Shown here: positions 1 through 8,134 of the stretch, in pieces
Layout of the letters: each line of letters starts with the position of its first letter
Numbering within the stretch: position 1 is the stretch's first letter
Notes under the pieces: generated by a model
The model's input: only the letters and a program-made list of their open reading frames with translations
Told to the model about the DNA's origin: nothing
The model's database searches: none
Source of the DNA: Pokkaliibacter sp. MBI-7
GTDB taxonomy: Bacteria > Pseudomonadota > Gammaproteobacteria > Pseudomonadales > Balneatricaceae
Assembly (NCBI RefSeq): GCF_029846635.1
Contig: NZ_JARVTG010000002.1
Coordinates: 1-64,000, forward strand
Length of the DNA stretch: 64,000 nt
Direction: 5' to 3'
Translations under genes and position numbers: made by a program

Positions 1-72
1 TAATAGTTTAGAATTATCATGATGTTAGGGTGGTTTTTTTTTGGTTTGTAACTCACAAAGATACAGTTAAGG

Positions 73-708
73 ATGATTGCAATGGATGCTATTAATTACC
101 CTCTAATCTTAGTGGCAGCATTAGCTGCGATAGCGAGTCCTGGGCCTGCGACATTAGCTATTGCTAGTGCATCAATGAGTCATGGTCGAATTTACGGCTT
201 AGGTCTAGCTTGTGGCGTGCTCACTGGTTCGCTGTTTTGGTCTTGTAGTGCAGCGTTTGGTTTGGCGGCACTGCTCAGTTCAAATGTTTGGATATTTGAA
301 GTCATACGGTATTGTGGCGCTGCTTATTTGATTTATTTGTCGTTGAAATCTTTACGTTCTGCCGTCGGAAAATCTACATTGACATTAGTTCAAAGTCATT
401 CAACAACGCTGACCAATATTTATTTCAAAGGTTTACTTATTCACCTGACTAATCCCAAAGCCATATTGTATTTCGCCTCTCTGTACTCCATCGGTGTTCC
501 TGCAACTGCGCAGGTTTCTGATTTGGTGACAGTGATATTGTCTGTTGGAATGTTGAGTTCCAGTGTCTTTCTTGGTTACGCTGTTCTTTTCTCTAACCAT
601 AGAGCGAGAAATATCTATCTAAAATCGAAAGTCATGTTTGAATGTACGTTTGCTGCTTTTTTTGGTTTTGCTGGAATGAAAATTTTGACGGGTGATATTG
701 TTAGGTAG
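73..708 (+). CDS. LysE/RhtB-family amino-acid exporter
   Basis: A 211-residue, very hydrophobic protein with about six membrane segments. Residues 17-26 carry the SPGPATLAI-like signature near the first membrane segment, which is typical of LysE/RhtB exporters, and the length matches the family. These proteins export amino acids or related small metabolites across the inner membrane; the substrate cannot be read from sequence. The gene is more AT-rich than the transfer backbone to its right and lies just before a guanidine-responsive exporter gene, so it probably belongs to older flanking or cargo DNA. The start at 73 has a weak AAGG before it; an ATG at 82 is an alternative. Confidence 0.8.
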   Translation: MIAMDAINYPLILVAALAAIASPGPATLAIASASMSHGRIYGLGLACGVLTGSLFWSCSAAFGLAALLSSNVWIFEVIRYCGAAYLIYLSLKSLRSAVGKSTLTLVQSHSTTLTNIYFKGLLIHLTNPKAILYFASLYSIGVPATAQVSDLVTVILSVGMLSSSVFLGYAVLFSNHRARNIYLKSKVMFECTFAAFFGFAGMKILTGDIVR

Positions 709-727
709 TTCTTAACATACCTGTATT

Positions 728-776
728 GGAAGACGACTTCCCCCGTTTTGGGAGTGATCTGCTGGGACGACCTAGC
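728..776 (+). promoter_or_regulatory. Guanidine-II (mini-ykkC) riboswitch
   Basis: Two hairpins each close an ACGA tetraloop: 728-741 (stem GGAAG/CTTCC) and 761-776 (stem GCTGGG/CCTAGC with one G-T pair). Paired hairpins with ACGR loops are the defining feature of the guanidine-II class. The second hairpin ends 14 bases before the Shine-Dalgarno sequence of the gdx gene at 799. Known members expose the ribosome site when guanidinium binds. The position directly before a guanidinium exporter supports the call. Confidence 0.85.
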
Positions 777-798
777 CCTGTTATTACTTGGAGGGGCT

Positions 799-1117
799 AT
801 GCCTTGGTTCTATCTTCTCATTGCTGGATTACTTGAAATTGTCTGGGCTTACACAATGAAGCAATCTTACGGTTTCACTCGACTTATTCCATCGCTCATA
901 ACTATTTTTGCAATGATGGCAAGTTTTTGGTTACTAGCGATTGCTATGCGCTCTATACCTCTTGGAACGGCGTATACAATTTGGACAGGGATTGGTTCTG
1001 TCGGTGCATTCCTTGTTGGAGTTTTGTGGCTAGCTGAACCTGTTAACGTTTTGAGAGTTATCGCAGCCCGTACTGATTATTATGGGGCTTATTTTAATGA
1101 AACTATCAAGTCTCTAG
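799..1117 (+). pseudogene. gdx: SMR-family guanidinium exporter Gdx, one-base frameshift near the 3' end
   Basis: ATG at 799 follows a strong ribosome site (GGAGGGG, 790-796). The protein has the four-helix small multidrug resistance layout: the AGLLEIVWAY segment holds the central glutamate, and GTAYTIWTGIGSVGAF lies in helix three. These resemble Gdx/SugE guanidinium exporters rather than EmrE. The frame breaks at CCC 1067-1069; reading CC there restores the end of helix four (VLIIMGLILMKL) and a stop at 1115-1117, about 105 residues, the normal length. Read literally, the protein ends in an unrelated polar tail at 1176. The riboswitch just upstream fits guanidinium efflux. Family call is firm; whether the extra base is real is open. 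Confidence 0.8.
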
Positions 1118-1255
1118 GTACCATCAATTCATGCAGCAAAATCGACCTTTGTAATCAACATCGGGTTCTGGGTTAACTGACTTTTCCATACTATAAGTTA
1201 TTCATGACTTACTAATTTAGCAAAATCACTGAAACAGATATGTCCCAGAAACAAG

Positions 1256-1316
1256 TTACAGCTTCACCATAATCGGTTTGATGTATGTGAAAACGCGGGC
1301 CGGTACACCATCACCG
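1256..1316 (-). pseudogene. 3' tail of a gene interrupted by the IS copy at 1317-2351
   Basis: Reading the minus strand across the IS junction (removing the element and one 9-base duplication) joins this piece to the fragment at 2352-2633. It encodes about 20 residues ending YIKPIMVKL and a stop at 1256-1258. The fit of the frame and the intact target duplication show the IS landed in the last codons of this gene. Function unknown. Confidence 0.45.
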
Positions 1317-2351
1317 GGCTTTGTTGCATAAATAGATGTCAGCATATAAGACCCCTTACCCCAGATGATCTTATGGTATGCGCACCGTCATCGGTGTCCC
1401 GAGCCGCGTAAAGCGATTCAATATTGCCGCCCGCACCTGAAGCTCGGCGACCTGCCGGTCAAAATCCCTTGCCATCACGCGTTCACCCAGCCGCTTGAAA
1501 CAGTGCATTTTGGTTTCCACCAGACTACGCCGATGATAACCGCTCCACTTCTTCCAGAGCGTCCGGCCCAGCCGGCGGGTGGCCCGCAGAATCTCATTCC
1601 TGGCAGAGGCCCCCGGGCGATTTTCCTTCCACGGCTTCGCATTCTGGCGGGTGGGTATCACCGCCTCTGCCTCTCGCCGGGCTATCGCCTCATGACAGCC
1701 TCGCGTGTCGTAGGCACCATCTCCACTGACAGACGCTATCTTCTCCTCCACCGGTATCTGACTCAGCAACCCGGGCAGCATCGGTGCGTCCCCCACCGCA
1801 TTGTCGGTCACCTCAATAGCCCGGATTTCCAGCGTGTGCGCATCGATGCCCAGATGCACCTTGCGCCATTGGCGGCGGTAGTCCGCACCGTGCTTTTTGG
1901 TTTTCCATTCCCCTTCGCCCAGCATCTTGATACCGGTGCTGTCGATCAACAGATGCAGTCCGGTCGTGGCTGGGCAGCAAGGAATCACGACCTGCAGCGA
2001 CTTCTGGCGCCGACAGACGGTGCTGTAGTCGGGGGTTGGCCAATCCAGCCCTGCCAGTTTAAGCAGGCTTTGTACCATGCCCACCGCCTGGCGCAGGGCC
2101 AGGTTGTAGAGGCATTTAATGGTCAGGCAGAACTGAATGGCTGCATCGCTGAAGGTGGGCGTACGTCCTCGCTTCCCGCACGCAGAACCGTACCAGTTCA
2201 TGTCACGGTCGAGCCAGATCATCAGCGATCCACGCGCTTTGAGCGCGGCGTTGTAGGACTTCCAATTGATGGTCTTGTACTGAGGTGAGGCCGGTTTATT
2301 CATGCCGTCATTCTACAGCATGGGACTCAACATGATTTGTGCAACAAAGCC
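1317..2351 (-). mobile_element. IS5 family, IS903 group insertion sequence, intact copy (1035 bp)
   Basis: Terminal inverted repeats begin GGCTTTGTTGCA at both ends (1317 onward, and the reverse complement ending at 2351). One transposase gene fills the element on the minus strand, and a perfect 9-base duplication flanks it. Length, repeat sequence and duplication size all match the IS903 group of IS5. A second, inverted and indel-rich copy lies at 2911-3952. Confidence 0.93.
1371..2303 (-). CDS. IS903-group DDE transposase
   Basis: A 310-residue transposase of normal length for the group (IS903 is about 307). Visible family features include an N-terminal INWKSYNAAL segment, the catalytic block around LLIDSTGIKMLGEGEWK with the first aspartate, GDGAYDTRGCH with the second aspartate, and the Y-(2)-R-(3)-E motif seen as YHRRSLVETK with the glutamate. 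It catalyses cut-and-paste or replicative transposition of its own element. The open frame is intact, unlike the second copy, so this copy is probably active and could act in trans on it. Confidence 0.95.
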   Translation of the reverse strand: MNKPASPQYKTINWKSYNAALKARGSLMIWLDRDMNWYGSACGKRGRTPTFSDAAIQFCLTIKCLYNLALRQAVGMVQSLLKLAGLDWPTPDYSTVCRRQKSLQVVIPCCPATTGLHLLIDSTGIKMLGEGEWKTKKHGADYRRQWRKVHLGIDAHTLEIRAIEVTDNAVGDAPMLPGLLSQIPVEEKIASVSGDGAYDTRGCHEAIARREAEAVIPTRQNAKPWKENRPGASARNEILRATRRLGRTLWKKWSGYHRRSLVETKMHCFKRLGERVMARDFDRQVAELQVRAAILNRFTRLGTPMTVRIP

Positions 2352-2633
2352 CCATCACCGCCCGTGTGCTTTCTAACTACTTGCGTCGGCAAACGGCCAA
2401 TACCTCATTTTGTCGATTCGCTCGAACCGATCTCGTCATGTCCTTATAAGCACGCCCGGCCAGCTTGTTTTGGAATACCTCCATTTTGTCGGCAATGGCT
2501 TTCATCTTCGGGCCGTGCCCGGTTTTGTGCAGGCCACTGGCCCAAAAAATAGGAGGCCACTATCACAATGAACATCACTGCGAAGAAACCAAATATACCT
2601 CTGCAGGTTTTGAGGTGGAAAGTTAAACTCCAT
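2352..2633 (-). pseudogene. Main part of a small membrane-protein gene, frameshifted and cut by an IS
   Basis: From ATG 2633 the minus strand encodes an N-terminus MEFNFPPQNLQR, then in another frame a membrane segment (FFAVMFIVIVASYFLGQ), then in a third frame a soluble stretch containing KMKAIADKMEVFQNKLAG. A final shift near 2385 joins it to the tail at 1256-1316. At least three one-base shifts plus the IS break it. The intact product would be about 115-120 residues with one membrane anchor. Family not recognised. It follows the truncated gene at 2651-2910 closely (18 bases), suggesting a former operon. Confidence 0.45.
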
Positions 2634-2650
2634 AAATCAGTAATCCTTAC

Positions 2651-2910
2651 TTAGTTAGGCCATGCGACCTTTTTTAACAAAACTGGCAACCTCTTCGTTG
2701 CGCTCCTGCTGGCGTTCTTGGCATACGAAACGTAGTCCTCAACGTCGAAGGTGTGATTTTCCGGTCGCGCCTCTTGCCATTCTGCGTGTGCTTGACGGGC
2801 TTCTTCCTGGTCCTCAATGGATAGACCATCAAAGCCGCCGGTTTGATTCATCCAGCCAGTGCCGCCACCGCCTAAGCTATCGTTGTCAAATGCAGGGGAA
2901 GCCTCGTCAA
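2651..2910 (-). pseudogene. 3' fragment of an unknown gene truncated by IS copy 2
   Basis: The minus frame enters from the IS end at 2911 and runs to 2651. It reads as a glycine- then acid-rich soluble protein (segment LSIEDQEEARQAHAEWQEA). The start codon that could be assigned lies inside the IS inverted repeat, so the true 5' part is lost. Near 2695-2710 a shift of frame would give a more natural end (EEVASFVKKGRMA), so a one-base indel is likely here too. Function unknown. Confidence 0.45.
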
Positions 2911-3952
2911 GGCTTTGTTGCACAAATCATGTTGAGTCCCATGCTGTAGAATGACGGCATGAATAAACCGGCCTCACCTCAGTACAAGACCATCAATTGG
3001 AAGTCCTACAACGACCGCGCCTCAAAGCGCGTGGATCGCTGATGATCTGGCTCGACCGTGACATGAACTGGTACGGTTCTGCGTGCGGGAAGCGAGGACG
3101 TACGCCCCACCTTCAGCGATGCCGCCATTCAGTTCTGCCTGACCATTAAATGCCTCTACACCTGGCCCTGCGCCAGGCGGTGGCATGGTACAGAAGCCTG
3201 CTTAAACTGGCAGGGCTGGATTGGCCAACCCCCGACTACAGCACCGTTTGTCGGCGCCAGAAGTCGCTGCAGGTCGTGATTCCTTGCCACCCAGCCACGA
3301 CCGGACTGCATCTGTTTGATCGACAGCACCGGTATCAAGATGCTGGGCGAAGGGGAATGGGAAAACCAAAAAGCACGGTGCGGACTACCGCCGCCAATGG
3401 CGCAAGGTGCATCTGGGCATCGATGCGCACAACACGCTGGAAATCCGGGCTATTGAAGTGACCGACAATGCGGTGGGGGACGCGCCGATGCTGCCCGGGT
3501 TGCTGAGTCAGATACCAGTGGAGGAGAAGATAGCGTCTGTCAGCGGAGATGGTGCCTACGACACGCGAGGCTGTCATGAGGCGATAGCCCGGCGAGAGGC
3601 AGAGGCGGTGATACCCACCCGCCAGAATGCGAAGCCGTGGAAGGAAAATCGCCCGGGGGCTTCTGCCAGGAATGAGATTCTGCGGGGTACCCGCCGGCTG
3701 GGCCGGACGCTCTGGAAGAAGTGGAGCGGTTATCATCGGCGTAGTCTGGTGGAAACCAAAATGCACTGTTTCAAGCGACTGGGTGAACGCGTGATGGCAA
3801 GGGACTTTGACCGGCAGGTCGCCGAGCTTCAGGTGCGGGCGGCAATATTGAATCGCTTTACGCGGCTCGGGACACCGATGACGGTGCGCATACCATAAGA
3901 TCATCTGGGGTAAGGGGTCTTATATGCTGACATCTATTTATGCAACAAAGCC
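2911..3952 (+). mobile_element. Second IS903-group copy, opposite orientation, decayed (1042 bp)
   Basis: The same terminal repeats as copy 1 (GGCTTTGTTGCA at 2911, reverse complement ending at 3952) bound an element that aligns along its whole length with the copy at 1317-2351. It differs mainly by about ten small indels (net +7 bp) and only a few substitutions. The flanks (CCTCGTCAA and CTGCTGATG) are not duplications, so this copy either lost a flank by deletion or recombined with another copy. Confidence 0.9.
2959..3898 (+). pseudogene. IS903-group transposase, multiply frameshifted
   Basis: Starts at the same ATG context as copy 1 (MNKPASPQ...) but loses frame within 40 codons. Compared with copy 1 it has extra bases near 3011, 3018, 3110, 3195, 3315, 3360 and 3430 and lost bases near 3161 and 3182. 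The last 163 codons (from 3407) are again in frame and hold the second catalytic aspartate (GDGAYDTRGCH) and the glutamate. No full transposase can be made. Confidence 0.9.
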
Positions 3953-4291
3953 CTGCTGATGAAAGAAACCTTTATCATGGTTGTCGATTTCGAGCTATCC
4001 AATTAGAAGGCATATCGTCTCTTTCGAGGCTATTCATGGTTAGGCGTGAGCTTTCACTTTCTTGAGCATGTCATTTCATTTTTCTTCGGCACCGTTTGGT
4101 GAGAGCGCTCTCCAATATCAGAATCAGAATTTATAGCTCGATGTAATACAGCTCTAGCTCGCGAGCAAGATAAGTGTATAAAAAGGATCGTTTTCGGACC
4201 CCTCTCAAACACCCTGTCCTAAAATTAGCCTTTCCCTATTTTGTACACGCCGTATGATACGAACACTGATTTCGTACATGTAGGTGCACGT
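3953..4291. other. Intergenic, no gene seen; probable res region at its right end
   Basis: About 340 bases without a credible reading frame. The last 60 bases, just before the resolvase gene, contain short imperfect inverted TGTAC/GTACA motifs (near 4240-4290), the kind of arrangement a serine resolvase binds. I could not define subsites. Confidence 0.3.
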
Positions 4292-4911
4292 ATGTCCCGC
4301 ATTTTCGTCTATGCCCGTGTCAGCACTGCTGACGCAACATACTGATAACCAGATACAAGAAGTTGTTGCGGCGGGCTTTGCTGTAAATCAACGGCGGATC
4401 GTAACAGAGCACATCAGCGGCAGTGTAGCAGCGCTTGAGCGTCCGCAGTTTGCCAGACTGCTGGATCGCCTGGAGCCCGGAGATATATTGATCGTGACCA
4501 AGCTGGATAGGCTGGGTCGCAATGCCATGGATGTTCGGGCCACCATAGAACTTCTGGCAGAAGATGGTATCCATGTTCATTGCCTGGCATTGGGAGGTGC
4601 GGATCTGACCAGCCCTGCAGGCCGGATGACGATGATGGTGATGAATGCGGTCGCGGAGTTTGAGCGAGATTTGCTGATAGAGCGCACTCAGGCAGGTCTG
4701 GCAAGAGCGCGTGCCGAAGGGAAGAGGCTAGGGCGCCCACCGGCATTGAGTGACGAAGATCAGGTCAAAGTCATTGACCGCTTAGGCGGCAGGAGTGTCT
4801 GTCGCTCAGGTGGCACGAAATTTTGGGACTACCCGGCAGTCGATCATGCGGATCAGGGCAAAGCAGTTGGAGTATCACAACATGGGGCAAGATCTATCAG
4901 GTGGAGCTTGA
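4292..4911 (+). pseudogene. Serine recombinase (resolvase/invertase family), two frameshifts
   Basis: ATG 4292 opens MSRIFVYARVSTAD, with the catalytic serine in the ARVS motif. A shift near 4341 (one extra base) leads to TDNQIQEV, then GDILIVTKLDRLGRN and AEFERDLLIERTQAGLARARAEG, which are the standard catalytic-domain blocks. A second extra base near 4786 leads to the C-terminal helix-turn-helix (AGVSVAQVARNFGTTRQSIMRI) and a stop at 4909-4911. The repaired product is about 205 residues, normal for Tn3-type resolvases and small invertases. No transposase of matching type is next to it. Confidence 0.85.
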
Positions 4912-4949
4912 GAGCGCTTGAACGACATAGGGTGTACTACCCATAAATG

Positions 4950-4973
4950 AAAAAAGGTGGAGCTATAAGCTCC
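4950..4973 (-). terminator. Rho-independent terminator-like hairpin, minus strand
   Basis: Read on the minus strand, a stem GGAGCT/AGCTCC with a three-base loop is followed by ACC and a run of six T. It would stop transcripts coming from the right. Confidence 0.5.
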
Positions 4974-5125
4974 AAGTACTACGACAACATCAAATGTTGA
5001 AGGGCTAGCCGCTGCCTAACCTTCCCACTACTTGCCCTTTACAGGCTGACCATGGGGGGTGCTACGCGGGCCTCATCTGGATTTAAAGAGCGGGGAGGCT
5101 CAAACACACTCTGTAGCCTAATAAT

Positions 5126-5156
5126 GAAAAAAGCCACAATTATGTGGGCTTTTTTC
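5126..5156. terminator. Bidirectional terminator
   Basis: AAAAAAGCC..ACA, a short loop and TGTGGGCTTTTTT form a stem with A-run and T-run flanks, so it can work on both strands. It lies downstream of the minus-strand gene ending at 5289. Confidence 0.7.
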
Positions 5157-5288
5157 AAAACTTGGAAGGTATGACATTTCCGCTCTAATTGCGTGGTGTG
5201 AGTGACCTTCACACAAACAATATATCGTTGTTTTGTTTTGTGGTCAAATTTGGTCAAAGCACTCAAAGATAAAAGCTGCCCTGTGTGC

Positions 5289-5699
5289 CTATGGTTGGCT
5301 CTTCCAAATCAGAAGACCTTCTGCTTCCCATTTCTGGACTGGATCAGGACCCTCTTTGCCATACATTGACGTGACTAAGTTGTAATACTGATTACGACCA
5401 ACCTGCTGGTTTTGCCTGATAGGGATGATGACAGGAGCGCCGCTTTTTATCTCAAAAGTCACAACGACAACGCTATCGATCAATGTCTGCTTGGCAGGTT
5501 TGAATAGGGCCATTGGAGCGTTTTGTATAATGGTTGGAAGCTGCTGGATCATACGTGTGGGGATACCATGATCAAAGCATATCTTGCTTATAATGCTGCT
5601 TTTGACTGCCACAGGTAAGGCAGGAAAACCTGCATGAGTGAGCAGGTATTCAGGAGTATCACATACAAGCAGTAACTTCTCATGCTGCGGAGGCTTCAT
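5289..5699 (-). CDS. Unknown protein resembling the MuF-C / PBECR nuclease-like domain
   Basis: A 136-residue soluble protein. It shows a pattern I associate with small plasmid and phage proteins of the MuF C-terminal / phage-Barnase-EndoU-ColicinE5-RelE (PBECR) group: HGIPTRMIQQLP, then a strand-rich VVVVTFEIKSGAPVIIPI, then NLVTSMYGKEG and a terminal GLLIWKS. In relatives this fold is a candidate RNase, often in anti-host or polymorphic toxin roles. No separate antitoxin gene is visible next to it. A terminator at 5126-5156 ends the transcript. The family assignment is by pattern only. Confidence 0.5.
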   Translation of the reverse strand: MKPPQHEKLLLVCDTPEYLLTHAGFPALPVAVKSSIISKICFDHGIPTRMIQQLPTIIQNAPMALFKPAKQTLIDSVVVVTFEIKSGAPVIIPIRQNQQVGRNQYYNLVTSMYGKEGPDPVQKWEAEGLLIWKSQP

Positions 5700-5855
5700 G
5701 CATCTCTGACGTGATCAGAGCATCAACTAATGTTGCAAAGTTGTTCAATACAGCCCCCGAAAAACCCAAGAAAGGAATCAGCAAAGGCCGAAACTTTACA
5801 TCCCGTACATTTTGTATTCAACTTACCCCCACCACAGGCGTACAAGGAGAGTCCC

Positions 5856-6147
5856 ATGCCCGCCCACACCTCAGCCACCAAGGCCGGCTTTCTGCAACGT
5901 CTAAAAGATCGGCGTTTCCAGATACTGCTGGCCAAACAATTGATGCTACTGATCTATAGGGTGTTTGCGATTACTGTGGGGGTACTCACGGCGGGGTTTG
6001 TTCAATTTATGGCCGTGGGCACCAGTAGTGAGGAAAGCGATGATAGCCTGCACAGAACAGGCTATCGTCATGGTCCAGAGGGTGATGGGTACTACAGTGG
6101 TAGCCAGAAAATCGACTAGAACCACGCAGAATGGCACTGCCAAGTAG
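5856..6147 (+). pseudogene. Small membrane protein, probably one frameshift
   Basis: ATG 5856 follows AAGGAG by eight bases. The first frame gives MPAHTSATKAGFLQRL and a membrane segment (YRVFAITVGVLTAGFVQF). Near 6025-6030 the natural continuation moves to another frame (RKAMIACTEQAIVMVQRVMG) and ends at 6145-6147, giving about 97 residues. Read without the shift it ends at 6119 with a less natural tail. The gene converges on traG. Function unknown. Confidence 0.45.
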
Positions 6148-6160
6148 TACCATCCTGATA

Positions 6161-6205
6161 GTAGTTCGTAGTTCGTAGTTCGTAGTTCGTAGTTCGTAGT
6201 TCGTA
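6161..6205. repeat. Heptanucleotide tandem repeat GTAGTTC, 6.4 copies
   Basis: Six perfect units (6161-6202) and a partial seventh lie between the convergent 3' ends of the small membrane gene and traG, five bases from the traG stop. The unit length is not a multiple of three, so slippage would shift any frame crossing it. Confidence 0.95.
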
Positions 6206-6210
6206 ACTGC

Positions 6211-7760
6211 TTATGCCTGCCCCTTGTCTCCCTTCGATTTTCCTTTTCCAGTTATCTGCTGGAAGAACTGAGCAGCCCCTTTTCCCGCATCCCCTGCCGA
6301 CTTAGTTCCTGATCCCATACCATCAGAAATCAATGCCATCTTATATCCAGCCCAACCCATCGCAGCCAGGAAGAACGCTGGCCATACCAGAAACATGGTG
6401 ACCGTCACAAAGTCACTGACCCAGTTGTCAAAGTCATCAGCCAGGTAACCCAACAGGGAACCGTCACTGGGGCTGCTGTAGAGGATCTCCACCAGTTTGT
6501 TGTCCACGAACCGGGCCAGCTCCCACCAGAAGGTCATAAAGACCAGCGCGCAGTAGGCGAGGGTGATCGACATCAGCGTGGCAAAGCTATAGCTACCCAT
6601 GACCATGACGATGGGCATCGAGATGATCAGGGCCATCATCAGCATGCTCTGTACCATGGGCAATGACGTTTGCACCAGATACATAGCAGGCATGACGGTG
6701 GCAGTCGCAACACCCATACCCACCGCTGCCGTGGCGGTTTTCAGGGCTGCGACGGGCGCCCCTACAACGCTTCCCCCTTCCGACTCAGAATAGCCATAGC
6801 TTCTGAAGGCACGCCCTGGCCGCTCCATCGTGGTGGAGGACATCAGGGTACGCAGCAAGTCTTCATCGGAGACACCGATCGCGAAGAGCTGTTCCAGCAG
6901 ATCGTCTGTCAGCTCCGCTTTCGCGCGCGCGGCCAGACCGACTTTGCTATCACTCCACCACTGTTTACAGGTGGGATAGCCACCGGCCCCGGTATTGGCA
7001 GGGCCACGTCCCTTGCCGCATCATACGGAAAGTTGGGGTTAGGCAGACTGGCATGATGGGTGTCGTAGTAGCCCGGCGTAGTCAGAAAGTAGTTCGAGCC
7101 AACCCAGTCCACGTCACGCAGCTGCTCTTCGTTGAACTTGTAATAGTCCGCACGCTTCAGGTTTGTCAGGCGTGACTTGGATACGGCAAAGCAGTCCCGC
7201 GCAAAGTCACCCAGTTCTGCAGCCAGGCCTCCAGAGATATATTCCTGATTCAGTTCGTACTTCACTTGCCGGAGGTTGATCTCACAGGGGATCGAGGCAA
7301 TCGCGGGGTAGGTGATCATCTTGGCCACGACATGCCAGCTCCACCACCAGAAAGGCACTTGAGGCGTCATACCGTTGACGCTGGCAAAGCCTGTCGTCCA
7401 GGCATTTTCACCGCCTGCAGGTTTGCCCTGATCACTCATGGAGCATTGTGCCGAATGCAGGTTGTCTGCGTTAGGGGGATAGACGACCTTGAGATTAACG
7501 TTAATGAAGGGCTGCAGTGCAATCAGGATCACGATGAGCGCCTGATACAGATCGATCTCAAGGTTGTTCAGCCCCAGTGCGCCCTTGTTACCCTCATCGG
7601 CACCCTGACGACGCATTTCTGCAAAGTTGCTGTAGACCATAAACATCAACGGGATCGCAAACACCCCGGAGTCAGAGAGCACGGCCCATATTTTTTCGCT
7701 GATATACCAGCCCAGCAGCACCATGGAGTATTCCAGGTGCGAGTCCACGGCCATGATCAT
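6211..7760 (-). pseudogene. traG: TraG N-terminal-domain mating-pore protein, one-base frameshift
   Basis: Two minus-strand frames encode one protein. The first (7760 to about 6995) has N-terminal membrane segments, then WVGSNYFLTTPGYYDTHHA and PYDAARDVALP. One missing base at TT 6995-6996 (CAATAC where CAAATAC is expected) breaks it. Adding it back gives NTGAGGYPTCKQWWSDSKVG and joins the second frame, which has four or more membrane segments and ends at 6211. The product would be about 516 residues, normal for the TraG of MPF-G elements, an inner-membrane protein needed for mating-pair stabilisation and pilus function. It overlaps the upstream gene by four bases. As sequenced the gene is broken. 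Confidence 0.88.
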
Positions 7761-8104
7761 GCCGCACCTCCTACGATCTGAATCAGGCGGATCACTTCAA
7801 CGGCGGCGATTATGCTGACGGCACGCCAGCCAAAACGGCGCACCTTGGCCGCGCCATGACGCTCTGCCATGTAGTGATGGCTGGTACGCCACATCCAGTA
7901 GAAGCCCCCATACAGCGGTATACGCCACAGATACAGCCAGGGGCTGAGCCGGCTCCACCACTGACTAAAGTGCTCCAGTTGTTCGGTGTGGTTCATGCTA
8001 AAGCGAGCCAGTACCAGCAGGGTGGCAATGCACGCTACCAGGATGGCCACTGCGATCAGCAGCTTCCTGGTCAATGTCAGTCCACGCTGAGCCAGCTGCA
8101 ACAT
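7757..8104 (-). CDS. Small inner-membrane protein of the transfer region
   Basis: A 115-residue protein with a membrane segment at residues 14-34 and another near 45-65, then a short basic region and a terminal hydrophobic helix. It sits between the PFL_4711-family gene and traG, where MPF-G elements usually have a small membrane protein. Its stop overlaps the traG start by four bases, so the two are translationally coupled. The role is unknown beyond this conserved position. Confidence 0.7.
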   Translation of the reverse strand: MLQLAQRGLTLTRKLLIAVAILVACIATLLVLARFSMNHTEQLEHFSQWWSRLSPWLYLWRIPLYGGFYWMWRTSHHYMAERHGAAKVRRFGWRAVSIIAAVEVIRLIQIVGGAA

Positions 8105-8134
8105 CTGAGGGTTATGCCAGAGTTTTCATATCCA

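Larger units (their letters stand above)
1308..2360. repeat. 9-bp target-site duplication flanking IS copy 1
   Basis: CCATCACCG occurs at 1308-1316 and again at 2352-2360, immediately outside the inverted repeats of the IS at 1317-2351. Nine bases is the known duplication length for the IS903 group. The copies are identical, so the insertion is recent and its flanks have not been rearranged. Confidence 0.9.

Noticed and set aside
1365..2288. A 307-codon open frame on the plus strand opposite the IS transposase
   Set aside because: It is the complement of the transposase gene. Its translation is rich in arginine, proline and histidine with no family pattern, and the same shadow appears in IS copy 2.
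2959..3898. Programmed frameshifting as the reason for the split transposase in IS copy 2
   Set aside because: The intact copy needs no shift, and the indels are many and scattered. There is no single slippery site.
5039..5266. A 75-codon minus-strand frame
   Set aside because: It runs through the clear bidirectional terminator at 5126-5156 and has no ribosome site.
6161..6205. CRISPR or iterons as an explanation of the GTAGTTC array
   Set aside because: The units are seven bases, directly adjacent, with no spacers and no replication initiator nearby.
6990..7000. Programmed frameshift in traG
   Set aside because: No slippery heptamer or downstream stem is visible, and TraG of related systems is made from one frame.
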